DNA from: Onchocerca lupi | Taxonomy: Eukaryota; Nematoda; Chromadorea; Rhabditida; Onchocercidae | Direction of reading: 5' to 3' | Length of the DNA stretch: 64,000 nt | NCBI GenBank assembly: GCA_028564675.1 | Contig: JAOVVO010000086.1 | Span: 62,001 to 126,000 of the forward strand | Shown here: one piece after another, positions 37,376 through 51,014 of the stretch | Numbering within the stretch: position 1 is the first letter of the stretch | Layout: each line of letters starts with the position of its first letter | The notes under the pieces: model-generated | Seen by the model: the letters and a program-made list of their open reading frames with translations, nothing else | Told to the model about the DNA's origin: nothing | Databases searched by the model: none | Program-made: the position numbers and the translations under genes

Positions 37376-40300
37376 ATGCCTGAAATTAAGGTAAGTTGCA
37401 ATAAATTGCTGCTCATTCATTTCTTACATTACTTTTTAGATTTTTCCGTCCAAATCACTTATATTTTTTGTGGCTGTAGACTATTTGTTAATAGTATTTA
37501 AATATTATATCATTTTTTCGTTCTTATAATCTATTTAAGTCGCTGTTGGAATCTATTTGTGCATGATCGAAATGTTTGAATTTTAAGTTTTGAAATTTTT
37601 AGTTAGTAGATTCTTCTGCATACTTAAACTTGGATTGGGTGCAGTGATTAAGGTCTTAAGTTTCAGTAATATTTATTAAAGGTAGTTCCACTTGGTGCTG
37701 GACGAGATGTTGGTAGAAGCTGTATTTTAGTATCCATTGGTGGCAAAAATGTAATGCTCGATTGCGGTATGCATATGGGTTATTCCGATGAGCGACGATT
37801 TCCTGACTTCTCGTTAGTTTGCTAAATTTATTCTAGACATTTCAGCTGATATTTCTGAATCATTTAAAAACGTATACATTCGACTTTTCTTTTTTTCATG
37901 ATGAAACAAGCCTTAAATAAGTTTCTGAATGTAGATTTTTCCTTTTTTTTTTTTATCAGTAGTTTATTTAATACTTGAATGATGCTAAATATTTCATACT
38001 TTTTTTTAGTTATATCGGTGGTGGTGGATCTTTAACAGAATTTCTTGATTGTGTCATCATAACTCACTTTCATCTGGATCACTGTGGTTCACTTCCCCAT
38101 ATGAGCGAAGTTATTGGCTACGATGGGCCAATTTATATGACATATCCAACTAAAGCCATTGCACCTGTATTATTGGTAATAGTAATTAGTGTTCAAAATT
38201 CAGATCCTTGATTTCTTCTAGTTATATCACAAAATTTAACTATTGATGTTCTTTTGTTTTCGTAATTCATACTTCTCAACTTTGCTGATTTTTCGTGATT
38301 CCACACGAATTTTTTCAAAATTTTTTTATTTATTTCTTTTCTTATTAACATTCTTTTTATCATCTTAATTATCGAATCTCTCCGATTATAGTGAATAAGG
38401 GAAATACTGTACGAACAGATTTTATTTTATTATTAATTCATTCATTTGATTTATTATTTTATAAATTAAATGTATTCAGTAGTAATTTCAGGAGGATTAT
38501 CGCAAAGTTCAGACTGAATTTAAGGGAGATAAAAATTTTTTCACTTCTCAAATGATCAAAAATTGCATGAAAAAGGTAAATTCACTTCTATACTCCTTTT
38601 TTTTTCATCTTTTTAAAATAGTGCTTAATTTTGGATTGCAGGTAATCGCAATAAATATACATGAGAAAATCGATGTAGATAATGAATTGTCGATACGAGC
38701 TTTTTATGCAGGTCATGTACTTGGTGCTGCAATGTTTCAAGTTATGGTCGGCTCTGAAAGCGTCTTATACACAGGTATGAATTCGGACGAAGTGATTTGA
38801 CGAATTTGTTTATGGCATTAAAATATCATTTATATATGTTTTGAGCATTTTTTATTTTTTATTTGGATGATTATGGCCATGGTTTTGTTTTGTTTTTGTA
38901 TCTGTTTTTGTTTTTGTTTCGTTTTTCTGTTTTTTTTCTTTTTTTTTTCTTTTTTTTTTTTTTTTTTTGAAATGAAATATGAAACTTCTTCAATAAAGCT
39001 GAGCAGCTATATATATATATATATATAAAGTTTCAAAAAAATATATGCAAAAAAATAAAATATAAAAAAATATATATATAAATTTTTTTTATAGGAGATT
39101 TTAATACAACACCTGATCGACATCTGGGCGCTGCACGTGTTGAGCCTGGTCTCAAACCTGACTTATTAATATCGGAAAGTACTTATGCGACAACCATAAG
39201 AGATTCAAAACGTGCTCGCGAGAGAGATTTTTTGAAAAAAGTTCATGACACTGTAGCGAATGGTGGAAAGGTTTTATTTATTTATGTATTTTTTTTCTGT
39301 CGTAGATTAACTTAATAGCTATAATCGATGAAACGTTTTCTTTTGACCATATGGCATTGTTTGGATGATTATTGCCATGAAATTATTTTTTTTTTTTGAA
39401 ACAAAAATAATTTTCATTTCGATATATACGTATAATGAACTGATTTAAGGTTTTGATTCCGGTTTTTGCTCTTGGACGTGCACAAGAATTATGTATTTTA
39501 CTGGAATCATATTGGGAGCGGATGAATTTGAAATACCCAATATTTTTCTCACAGGGATTAGCAGAGAAAGCCAATCAGGTATTTCTTTTTTTCTTTTTTT
39601 TTTTAAATCTTGTGCACGAATTTTATCAATTCAGAATGCACTGTGATTTGTTGATAGCAACCAAGTTCAAAACTTTACTTCAGATACTTTACTTGCTCAG
39701 AAATGATAATATACTGTTAATTCTGAGTAGTAAAATTTTTGGATTAATGGAGTTGAGGCTTGTTTCATATTCTTTTATCTTTTTTTTTTTTCAGTATTAT
39801 CGCTTATTTATTAGCTGGACGAACGAAAAGATTAAGAGAACATTTGTTGAACGAAACATGTTTGATTTCAAGCATATTAGACCTTTCGAGCAATCTTATG
39901 TTGACAGTCCTGGTCCAATGGTACTTTTTAGCACGCCAGGTGCGTATTTGATCTGTTGACTGGAATATAAAGATCTTCTTGATGAAAAAAAAATTAGTAT
40001 TTGGTGGAAAGAAAAGGAAAGAAAAAAGGAGAAAAAAAATAAAAAAGATATAAAATTTGAACAATTTTATCTTGACATTTTTGGTTCAGTAGTACTTCTA
40101 AAAAGAAGGTGTCGTTGAATTTCTTTTAAATTTACCTGTTCTTGAATTTTTATTAGATTTGCCAGTCCTTGTTATAGGCATGTTGCACGGTGGACAATCT
40201 CTACGAGTTTTCACAAAATGGTGTTCGGACGAGAAAAATTTAATCATTATGCCTGGTTTTTGTGTGGCTAATACGGTTGGTGCAAAAGTAATTTCAGGAA

Positions 40301-40793
40301 TGAAAAAAATTGAAATCGCTGGAAGGATGGTAATTGATTCATGCCAATTTATCTTGCATTTCACTGACTAAAAATTTAGAAATTTGCAATGCTTTTCTAA
40401 ATATTTGAAGTTTTGGTAATCAATTTCTTGTTCTAGAGAGAAATTAATTTGGGAGTCGAATATATGTCATTCAGTGCGCATGCTGATGCTAAAGGCATAA
40501 TGCAGGTAAAATACCTAATTTATAGAAATCATATTTGGATTATATCATTTTCCAAGTATGTTGAGCTTTTACTTAGTTTTGAACAAATTTTCATTCAAGT
40601 ACAAGGTTGCTTACTGTCTTTTCCGTATCTAACTTAAATTTTGTATGATTGGTTTTCTTAGACGCTGTTACTTTCTTTTTTTTTAGCTTATCCGTGATTG
40701 TCAGCCGAGAAATGTTATGTTTGTACATGGTGAAGAAGCGAAAATGGAATTCTTGAAGGAAAAAGTGGAGAGGGTTAGGTTTGAAACAATCAG

Positions 40794-40832
<39 letters not shown>

Positions 40833-41882
40833 GTTATTATTATTATTATTAATTTATTATTTATTATTTATTATTTATTATTCATTTTATCATTTATTAT
40901 TTATTGTTTATTGTTTATTATTTATTATATATTATATATTATTTATCAGTTATTATTGTTAATTACTATTATAATTACTTATTTTATTATTTATTATTTA
41001 TTAATTTATTGTTTATTATTTATTAATTAATATTACTATTTATTATTGCTATTATTATTATTATTTAGTATTGTTAATTATTGTCTATTTTTATTATTAT
41101 TAATTACTATTGTTAATTATTATTAATTATTAATTATTGTCAATTATTATTAATTATTATTATTAAATATCCAATTTTATGCTTCTACAACAATGCTTAA
41201 TATAATTTTTTGCAGGAATTTAACTTGAAAGTATTCAAACCGGCAAACGGTGAAACAGTTACTATTGAAACTCCTTTAAATGTATGCCTGAATATTCCCG
41301 TACAAATATTAGATCGTTGTATTGATTTGGATCCGACACCGAGCAAACGGTTTTGCCCTTTCCGTGCTTTCTTAGCAATGGATAAACAGGTACTTTTTTT
41401 TTGAAAATTTGATATTTTTTTACTAGCTTTTAAATGAAATATAAATTGTCTGCTTTTATGTATGTTTTAATTTATTTTTTCAAGACTAATCAATTGGAAG
41501 TGATAACACCAGAAGCAGCAGCGCGGCAGTTGGGCACATCTTTGCATACTCTTGCCTTTAGTGAAACTGTAGAAGTTGGTCATATAAACTGGAAAATTTT
41601 TGCTGTTAAATTGAGGGTATATGATCCTAATTTGCAAATCAAAGAGGTGAGGAATTTTTGCAAATTTTCCTTTCTTCGAAATATCTTTTTTTTTTTCAAG
41701 AGTTTACAAAAAAAAGCTCATTCCAGGATGGAATAGAAATGTTCAATGGTGAGATTACATTGGCATCAGTAACAGGTGATCCAAAGCATGTGGAAATAAC
41801 TTGGGATGAAATTCGTGAAGAATGGTCTAAAGAAATTGTCAGTGCGCTTAAAGAAGAAATACTTTGTTTGCAAGGCTCTTGA
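37376..41882 (+). CDS. INTS11: Integrator complex subunit 11 (RNA endonuclease)
   Basis: Fourteen exons give 592 residues, close to the 600 of human INTS11: 37376-37390, 37682-37812, 38010-38175, 38492-38575, 38642-38774, 39095-39270, 39450-39578, 39795-39939, 40178-40329, 40437-40505, 40687-40773, 41216-41389, 41485-41646, 41727-41882. The first exon encodes only MPEIK, as in orthologues. Metallo-beta-lactamase ligands are intact: THFHLDH (H68, H70, D72, H73), H157 in GHVLGAAM and D178 in YTGD. The beta-CASP part has ESTYATT (E204), VFALGRAQE and SFSAHAD (H392), so the protein should be catalytically active. INTS11 is the zinc-dependent nuclease of the Integrator complex, which cleaves snRNA precursors and nascent transcripts in the nucleus. 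The C-terminal third (from about 430) is the less conserved dimerisation region. Intron 11 carries a TTA microsatellite. PPIL4 follows on the same strand. Confidence 0.95.
40795..41166 (+). repeat. TTA-type microsatellite in INTS11 intron 11
   Basis: Nearly 370 bases of TTA, TTTA and ATTAATTA units fill the intron between the exons ending at 40773 and starting at 41216. The interruption pattern shows old, degenerate expansion. Confidence 0.9.
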
Positions 41883-42478
41883 TACAGTGTTTGAATGTTC
41901 GGTGAAATTTGTAAATCTCATATTCAGTTGTTCATTTGTATAAATTCTTTGTTTTTCTTGGAAATTCTAGCATGGCAACTCTCTGTTTCTTATGCAGTGT
42001 TAATATTATTGCTGTAATGGTTCGAAAATCTTTTGTGCTTGTTATCGATTAGAATTTTCTAAGGATTTTTCAAGAATCAGGAATTTTTCAGGGAGGAGAA
42101 GTAGGTTTTCATTCTTATGAAATATTGTAGCATTGCATGAATTGAAGTCAAGTAATAATAGTTTTGAGACTTCCTTTGTTCTGAAATTATTTTGTTCTTT
42201 CTATTATAACAATGTTCATCATTTTTCATGAATTCAGAACTAGCATATGCTGATTACAACAAAAATTTTGTCAGAATTTTCGACTTATAACTAAAATTGT
42301 TTTTGTTTGCGCAGCATCACTGTCACTTGGCATGCTGCAGTCAGATAAAAACAATCATTGAGCTAAAACCGTTTTTTGCGACCACTTTTTACTGCTGTTA
42401 GAGAGATATATTTCAGCTTTATTCGGAAGCAAATATTTACTAGTTATGTGTTGAACTTTCTACATGCTTTTATAATAC
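41883..42478. other. Short same-strand intergenic spacer between INTS11 and PPIL4
   Basis: This 596-base spacer contains no exon. It includes a GC-richer patch near 42310-42370 (GCAGCATCACTG, GGCATGCTGCAG). The same orientation and short spacing allow either an independent promoter or trans-splicing within an operon; the sequence does not decide between them. Confidence 0.5.
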
Positions 42479-45400
42479 ATGGCAGTACTGGTTGAAACGA
42501 CAGTTGGCGACATTGTCATTGATTTATTCGTGAAAGAACGCCCGAGATGTGAGTTTTATCTGGTTAAAAAATATCCCGCGAATAGAATTGATAAGTATTT
42601 TTATTGAATAAAGAGAAAAGTTCAGTCTAATTTAAACCAATAGTATAAGCAACAATTAGATTGAAGTGACTGATTAAATGGCATCACGAGCTTTCTTTGG
42701 TTAGATGTTCCTGAACTGTATCAGCTGTGTTCGTGGAATTCAGAAAGTTATGCATTAGATTCAGGATGGTTTTGGTATTCTAGATAGGAAAAAGATGACA
42801 TTGTATTGTAATTCTTGCTCCTATACAGCATATAACAACTTTTAGTACTTGAGAAATTCTGCATAAATTGATCTTGATATCAGTGTTTATTATCATCAAT
42901 TTAAATAAATTCTGACCGTTGCTTTCTTTCAATGAATTGAGATGATAATAAAATATGCCAATTCCCGAGGAGAAAAACCAGTTATATTATGCATTTGAAG
43001 AAATCGTTATAAATAAATGAAGAAATTAAGACTTTTGTTTTTCAGGTTGTCTCAATTTTCTGAAGTTGTGTAAATTGAAATATTACAATCTTTGTCAGTT
43101 CCATACGATTGAGGTATCTTCATTACGTATAACTTTTTTCGTCACTTTCAGTTAAAGATTTGCAATTTTTTTCAAATTGAATATTTTCCATATAATGTTC
43201 ATATTTTATTCAATATTTCTTTCGAATTATCGCATATTCCTTATTGATCATGCAGTCGCACGCCTGGTCGACCAGTTTATGGATTGTCCAGTAGTTTTAC
43301 ATATGACTTTAATCTTATATGAATTTCTATTCTGAAAAACTTTCCTTGCTTTTTAAAATATGACTCATAAATTTTACTTTATAGTTTTTCTCTGTCAATT
43401 TATACTTTACATTTTGATCAACTTGTTATTTTAATTTTGTGCTTTGCAGCAAAATTATATCGTTCAAACAGGAGACCCGACCGGTACTGGTAATGGCGGA
43501 GAATCGGTATTTGCGTACGTTTCAATATTCTTTTGTGTTTTAAATTTTATTGTTGTTGCAACCAATGTCATTCATTTCAGTTATTTATATGGTGATCAAG
43601 CGCGCTATTTCGAGCCAGAACTTGTTCCTAAATTGCGCCATACCAGAATCGGTATCGTATCAATGGTTAATAATGGTGCTAACATGCTTGGCAGTCAATT
43701 TTTCATCACTTTAGGTTAATGCGATTTTCCTGCTTTTTGGTATTAAAAATGTCAGTGCTTTGGTAAACAACTGCTAAGCATGCGATTTCGATATTTGTTG
43801 ATGATGCTGCTAGAAAATTATGATTCATTTCAGGTGACAATTTAGATTATTTGGATGAAAAGCATACTGTTTTTGGGCAAGTAACTGAAGGACTGGATAC
43901 ATTAGAAAAATTGAATCAAGAGATTTGTGATGAGCAAAACAGGCCATTTCGAGACATACGGTAAGTTGGCCCTTGTGATTTCTGGGTTTAAGTTGGCCTT
44001 TGTGATTTTCATTGATTTTATGAAAATTGTTTTATTTCCTTCTCTCCCTAGAAAAAAAAGAAATTGTTTTCTATGCATTTTCTGTTTAAATTTTTCTACA
44101 GTTGCTCATATTTCTTAAAATTTCTTATGTTTTAGCATAGCTCATACTATTATATTGGATGATCCTTTTGATGATCCTAAGCAACTCCGGTTCCCGAACA
44201 GATCGCCATCACCGACAATTGATCTCCTAAATGTAAGTTAGCTATTTTTCAATATATTTCTCTGATTTAATTCTTAAAATTTTCAATTTCTTGGTTTTTA
44301 AACTTCCTATGTTTTCAACTCTCCGATAAGGAAACTCGAGAATTTTAGTTATCATATTTTTTAACTCTACCTTTATGAATGTAATCACTGATAGCTAGCG
44401 AAATGATAGCAGAGTAAATAGTAGGACTACAAGTTTTGTTGAAAAATTAATACAGTGTTTACATGTGGTCATGTAATTAGCCGAAGATATGTTACACTAA
44501 CTGATAATTTTGTGGTACTCTGAATTATAGGTCTCAAAAATTGCTTTGGATCAATTATTGAATGAGGAAGAAGGTAAAACGGAAGAAGAAATACAAAAAG
44601 AAATTGAAACGAAAGATATGGCTGCTCAAGCACAAATTCTGGAAATGGTAACTTCTTTACCAGTTTTATCTGTCGATTTGCAAGTTTTTATTCTTTATGA
44701 TAATCAGGTCTTATTTGAGTGAAATAAAATATTTCATCCAGTCAACGAGGACTTGGCCAACAGAAAAAATTAAAGGTCTAGCAACTTTAGCTGATGAGAT
44801 TTCGCAACCATCTGAGAATATCTCAAGCGGAATGATCAGACATTGTTGATAATATCCAATTATAAAGCAGTTCTTTTATTAATTTGATGAGTAAATCTTT
44901 TTTTTTTTTGTTTTAAATTTAGGTAGGCGATTTGCATTACGCTGATGAGAAACCACCTGACAATGTTTTATTTGTGTGCAAGTTGAATCCAATTACCACG
45001 GATGAGGTAAATGGTTATTTTATAAATTTTTCAACGATTTTTTCGATTTATTCTGATGTCCAGTCGTTTTTTCTACATTTTCAGGATCTTGAAATTATTT
45101 TTTCTCGATTTGGGAAAATAAAGTGTTGTGAAATCATTCGTGATAGGAAAACGAATGCTTCACTACAGTATGCATTTATTGAATTTGAAGAGGTGAGATA
45201 TTACAAATGATATTAATTCATAGCTATTTGAAGCTTAGCACGAATATTGTAATTTAGCGGGATACGAGTAGTATTTAAGTGAAAACATCATCATTCGATC
45301 TGCATCCGTAAAGATAAGATTCATTAATGAATTGGCGGCATGACAACCTCAAAATGGAAATAATTTAACTGGATAGAAATGCTTATTTAATCTCAGCAGT

Positions 45401-46281
45401 GACCTGAAAGTAATTGGAACCAGCAACTTTATTTTTTAATATTATTCAAATGTGATTGTATATTGTAGAATGAAAAATTAGATTGAAGACTATATGAAAG
45501 TGTAGGGTTACAAATTTGAAAATTTATGAAGTAGCTTTTTTTTTTCGTTTATTTTTTTCCATTGCCAGGTTCAAAGTTGTGAAAATGCTTATTTCAAAAT
45601 GGATAACGTGCTGATTGATGATAGACGAATACATGTTGATTTTTCTCAATCTGTTGCCAAGAATTATCAGTGGAAAAGAAAGGACGGTAGGCAGTTTGCA
45701 TTATTCATAAACTTTATAATTAATGTGAGTTGGTACAGTTCAAAGTGTAAGTCATAAGATCTTTTATTGATCTTGGATTCATTTCCTAACATGATTTAAA
45801 GTATTTGAAAGATATATTTCTGTAAAAAAAAAGGAAAAATTAATTAATAGGTGTGAACTTTTTGCTATTTAATGATATTATGTTTCCACATTTTTCTGAT
45901 CATGCATTACATTTGCGACCAAAAAACGTGTTTATCTAACCTCTGCGTTCGAACTATCGCAATAATAGCATGAGATCAAGGTACATGGTGAGGACTAAGT
46001 AAAATGATTGACAAATAGATGTTATCAAATAAATTCAATGCAGAAGCAGATCATCTTTGGAAATGAGTTAATTCTTGAATATACAATATTAAGAGTATGA
46101 TTTATGGATAAATTACAATCTAAATTTAAAGAAAAGTTGAAAAATATTTGGAAAAAGGAGAATAAAAATTTGCATTTTGATATATGATCAATGATCGAGT
46201 AATAAGTAGAGGTCTTAATTTGTTCATCTATGAATTTTGTTTTTTTTTTTTTCTTTTTTTTTTGTTTTTTCTCTTTTTTTT

Positions 46282-46350
<69 letters not shown>

Positions 46351-49300
46351 GAGAAGAATGGAGGCAGAAAGAATAATAAATTTTCAAGGTGTTTTTTTTT
46401 TTTTAATGTATATAACGAGTTTTCTTTTACATTTCAAGAGAGATTATTTTTGCCAAAAAGTTTTTAAACACACAAAAAAGAAAGAAAAAAGGATTAATGT
46501 ACATTCTTCTCATTTTTGTGAAATCCACAAACCATTCAAAAATAAAATTGGCCGCACTATAATTAACAAATCTTATGTCACGATTCTCTCGTAATGTTGA
46601 GAAGGAGAAAAAAAAAATATTTTTTTGCCGGATTCACTTTTTTTTTTTTGCTAGAAAAAAAATGATCATAAATTTTGATTCATGCAAAATGAAATGCTGC
46701 TGCATTGTGCGGTAATTTTTATATTCAATGTACTTCAGTTTTTCTTTTGTAAAAAAAAAAAGTATCAATAGATACGGTTCTGCACTTTTTTCTGCTAAAT
46801 TTTTTTTCTTTTTGTTTTCACTCAAAAAATGAAATTCAATTTGATGAAGGAAAGTTACTCTCTAGCACACATACATACAAACAATCACTCAGAAATTGAA
46901 TCATTTTTCAAAAAAAAAGGTAAAAATGTAGAAAATTTAATCCTTGTCTTTGGGATCCTTTGGCGTACAAGAATGTCGATAAATGCGCATCTTCATGTCT
47001 GTTCGTTCATAGGTACATATGTGATCATCGTCGCATTTGCACCTGAAAATTTTTTGAATCATGGGAATTAAGTTTTTGTTTATTAAATATTGACGAAGTG
47101 ATGAAGAAAGATACTGACTAAATAGTTATTGGAATAAAGCAGTTGGAGTTAAGTAAATTTTAAAGCTTCCTTTTTTTATAATCAGGTATTCGCCAGTGAA
47201 TTCCTCGATGAATATTTTTTACTGACTAATATTTATGCAAAGCGATATTGAAGAGAATGTTTGTTTATAAGCAAAATTTTGAAATTTAACATCAGTTAGG
47301 GATTAATATGTCATATATATAGGTGAAAATATATAAAAGTTTTATGTTTAAATTTCATAGTCTTAGCTTAACCTCAAAATCTTGTGATAGCAAATGCGAA
47401 TAAGTTTGATTGCGTCAGCTCATTTGAAATTCACTTAGAGTAAGACAGCCGAGAAAAAAAAGAGTGAAAAAAAGAAGGGTGGAATCCCAAAAATTTATTC
47501 AATTTATTTAAGCACTTAAACAACTTGGATGGAGATTGTCATTAAATGAATAGATTTTATTTTATCATAAAAATGCAAACTAACCAAGATTTAACCCATT
47601 TTAATGGCGGATAACCATTAATGGTGAAGCTATAGAAACCACAAGGTTCACGGTATGGTATGCATTCTGGAGATGATAAATCGAATTCAGGGTCCTATAG
47701 TAAATAGTATTAATGTTAATTTAAATTTGTTATTCAAAATTTTCCAAGTCAAATTGAAACTTTTAAAATTTTCCAAGACTTAAATTTGCTTATTATAAAA
47801 TTTTCTTGTTTTTTTTCAATTTTTATTTTAATAAATAACTTAATATTTCCGATTTTTAAAATAGCGTCGGGAATTTTTTTTTTTTTTTCTATAGCAAAAT
47901 ATATGTGCTGAGTTTAATTATAGCTGAATGACAAATTTTTCTGTTTCCAACTTACTGGAAATAGATCTGGATTCATCCGGGGTGGTACCCATTTCTTTCC
48001 TTTGTATATTTGACCAAAATTTTCCGTCAATCCAGTAATAATTAATATGACGCAGGCAATTCTGGACTTCATTGTATGCTTTTCAATATCCGCTTTATCT
48101 ATAAACTATTATATAATGGAATCATTATTTGAGGACAGTCAATAAAACGTAGTTCTTTTTTTTGAATCTTTATTCGAGGCTTTAAAAGTAAAAATCTAGG
48201 ACATTGAAAAATATATATCATTATTATACTTATAAGTTGATTAGATACAGTGATTATTTTAAAAATTGAATTATTAGAATTAATTATTTGCTGTATCTTT
48301 ATGGCTTAGAACAATTACCCATTGTTATTTTCGACGAACTATTAAGTTTTAAATATCCATATTCTTGTTGTAATTTTATGAATGCAGTTCATTTTTTTTT
48401 AAGTCAAGTAATAATACGATTGTACATCTGATGTAACTTTTGTTAACATTCTACTGTAATTTTTCTTATATTAGTCTATTTGATAGTCTTAGAACATTTG
48501 CGATTTAGACTGGTGGATATTCGCTAGCCTTTAAGTGACAATGTTTTTTTTTTTTTTTTTTTATCTTTTCGTTATTCCAAGAACGACCGAATATCTTGAC
48601 TTCTAAAATTCAATATCACTTGCTTAACTTAAATGGTTTTCAAGTTAGACTTAAATTCTTGTTATTGATTCAGTTTTTTCAATTTCAAATTCTGTATTCA
48701 TAATTGCTACTTTTTTGGCAATTGTAAATGTTATAGTTAAAACTTAATGTAAGTATGACATAAAAAATACCTACAATTTACATACGTAAACCTTTTTCGT
48801 ATTCTTAAAAAATCTTTAATGGAAAATATAATTTGAAAATTATATATTTATTGAGAACCGAATCTTTAAAGCATAATTTCAACATCAAGCTTTTCTAACT
48901 AATATTTTCGTTTAGAATCGGAAAAACGAGTTCGCAAGTCGGATGTTGCCAAGGTTAGTATCATTAAGTGTTAAATACTTTTTCCAATTTCGTAGAAAAG
49001 TGAAGGAATAATTATTGGTTTGTGAAATGAAAAATAATGCAGATGACTTTATTAAATACGTTGTAAAAAATGTATGGGAATTGCTGAACTTCAAGATTTT
49101 ATTTCAATTCTTATTTGCCAGGATATTAGATTTATGGAATATACCTATTGTAATCGCACATGATTCTGATTTTTATTAGTGTATCGGCTATTTCTTAATG
49201 ATAACGACTTATCCTCGGAGTCAGGGACTTCCCGACTGTATCTTATCATAATATGTATTTGAGTTGTCAAAGAATAAAATCTCTGGAAATTATAGTGATA

Positions 49301-49726
49301 TCCGCAACGTCTGACTAATTTTTTAGGAATCAGATATCAAGCACAAGAAGCTAAAGTTAGAAAAGTACAATGAGGAAGAAAAGAAAATTCAGTCTGGTGA
49401 AAAAACAAAACAACATTCAAGAAGGCGTTCAAAGTTTGAATTTTATTAAAAGTTCATTAATTTACTTTATTATCTTCACTTTTTCCGTTATTTTTCCCCT
49501 TGGTCTGCATATATAAAATTAATTTAGCTCACCAGACCAGAGGAAACATGCACAATCTCATCATCATGAACGATCAGTAATCCATAAAATACATGTACAT
49601 AAACGATCAAGAAGCCGCGAAACATATGCGCATCAACGATCAAGAAGCCGTGAAACACGTAAACATCAAAAAAAAAATGCACATCAACGATCAAGAAGCC
49701 GTGAAACACGATCATACCGACGTTGA
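42479..49726 (+). CDS. PPIL4: Nuclear cyclophilin with RRM, PPIL4-type
   Basis: Thirteen exons give 443 residues: 42479-42548, 43046-43113, 43450-43514, 43581-43714, 43834-43960, 44136-44232, 44531-44647, 44923-45006, 45085-45192, 45569-45686, 48916-48953, 49327-49433, 49528-49726. The order matches human PPIL4. A cyclophilin-like peptidyl-prolyl isomerase domain covers residues 1-165 (ETTVGDIVIDL, QTGDPTGTG, GSQFFITLG). A charged linker with DDPFDDP follows. The RRM is at about 241-317 (RNP2 LFVCKL, RNP1 YAFIEFEE). The basic tail ends in three RSRSRET repeats from residue 378 onward. PPIL4 proteins associate with splicing and transcription complexes in the nucleus; the C. elegans counterpart is SIG-7. 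Intron 12 is only 94 bases; if retained, translation would stop at 49447-49449 after SKFEFY and lose the RS tail. Intron 10 (3.2 kb) contains a gene on the other strand. Confidence 0.93.
46284..46347 (+). repeat. Poly-T run of 64 bases in PPIL4 intron 10
   Basis: This uninterrupted T run is embedded in about 120 bases of T-rich sequence. It creates artefactual phenylalanine-rich open frames. The real length may differ because such runs are prone to sequencing slippage. Confidence 0.9.
46937..48072 (-). CDS. Small secreted cysteine-rich protein nested in PPIL4 intron 10
   Basis: Three exons, 47956-48072, 47585-47694 and 46937-47042, splice in consistent phase (0, then 2) with good sites: donors GTAAGT and GTTAGT, acceptors CTATAG and TTTCAG. 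They give 110 residues. Residues 1-21 form a signal peptide (MKSRIACVILIITGLTENFG). The mature part has a basic/proline region (KGKKWVPPRMNPDLFP) and then six cysteines arranged as PECIPYREPCGFY, SWCKCDDDHIC and YRHSC, ending in a charged tail. The pattern is that of a small disulfide-bonded secreted domain. I do not recognise a named family. It lies entirely within an intron of PPIL4 on the opposite strand, so it must have its own promoter, probably above 48073. The conserved-looking splicing and the intact six cysteines argue that it is a real gene. Confidence 0.75.
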
Positions 49727-50689
49727 TATAATGATTGTTTTTTTTAGCTATCTCATTTTTATAATTACAAAAAAAAAGTGATTAAAGTGTAAAAGACTGT
49801 TATTTAAAATTGAGACCGTAAAGCAGGTAAACTGTTTGATTGTTTTTACTAACAGAGGAAGAACGAGGAGTGAATAAACTTCAATGGTTCTCATTCTAAT
49901 TTATAAAGTTTACTCTACAGGAATATTTGTTACTACTAAGTGATTAATATTTTTTGTAGAAAAAACTGTTTTCGATGTTTTGTTTAAGGTACCAAAAGTT
50001 GAAATTGTTAGGTCAAATATTGCTTGCAAAATCTTACAGTTCCTTCAATAAATGATTTCGAAATCATAGGTTAGGCGATCGGTACTCTTGAAAACAGGTT
50101 TTTTGTATCATGTCAAGCCGTTCATTCCGTTTCATGTTTGAATTATCGATATACCAAAGTTGATGGTAATTAAAATTAATGACAATAATTCAAAGTCAAT
50201 GGCAGTTATTTTAGGATAATATTACAGAATCTCATATTGAATTATTTTAAACTTTCTCTGAATAATCTCTATAACTGAACACGATAAAGCGTAACCTACA
50301 TGTTACAACAGAAAAATTCTCTCTCGCTTTTTCCCGATTATGCTAAATAGTTACCTCATCATTCTTTTTTTCTCAAAATATTCTCGAAATTTAGTCTTTT
50401 AACAAAGATAAATTGAAGAAATTGAAGCCTATAGGTCATTTAAATCAAAAAAATATAATAATAAATTGATTATTACAATTATTTATTAGTTAAATCGAAA
50501 AAATACCTTAATATGAATTATTTGAAGTATTAAAAGTGCAATTTCACAATTTATTATTGATTTATCGGAAATAAATTTTATCGGAAGCGAAAGTTATGCT
50601 GTTCCTAGAATCTTTTTTTTTTTTTCGATGGAATATAAAAGATGTATTTGTTTCTCTGCCATCAGTTACTACCTCGTAAATGTGAGCAT

Positions 50690-50860
50690 AAATAAATCAA
50701 GTGACTGATTTATGAACAACTAAATCACCTAACTAATCTATGAATAATTAAATTACGCAACTGATTTATAAATAATCACGTAACTGATTTAGGAACAACT
50801 GGATCACGTAGCCGGTTTATGAACAACTAAATCACGTAGCTGATTTGTGATGCTTTAATT
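50690..50860 (+). repeat. Minisatellite, 28-base unit, about six copies
   Basis: Degenerate units follow the pattern ATCACGTAACTGATTTATGA plus ACAACTAA. They are adjacent and in the same orientation. Confidence 0.65.
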
Positions 50861-50969
50861 TGATGGTTGTACCAGAAGCAACTAACTTGACGCTCCTCCC
50901 ATCCCAAATATCAATCATTTAATTGATGTTTCTATGGCACTTATTATTCATCTGGGAAAATCCAAAAAT

Positions 50970-51014
<45 letters not shown>

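Noticed and set aside
46184..46594. 136-codon phenylalanine-rich frame
   Set aside because: It is created by the 64-base T run in PPIL4 intron 10.
49524..49781. Open frames on both strands with INDQEA-like or HGFLIVD-like repeats
   Set aside because: They are shadows of the RSRSRET-coding repeats in the last PPIL4 exon.
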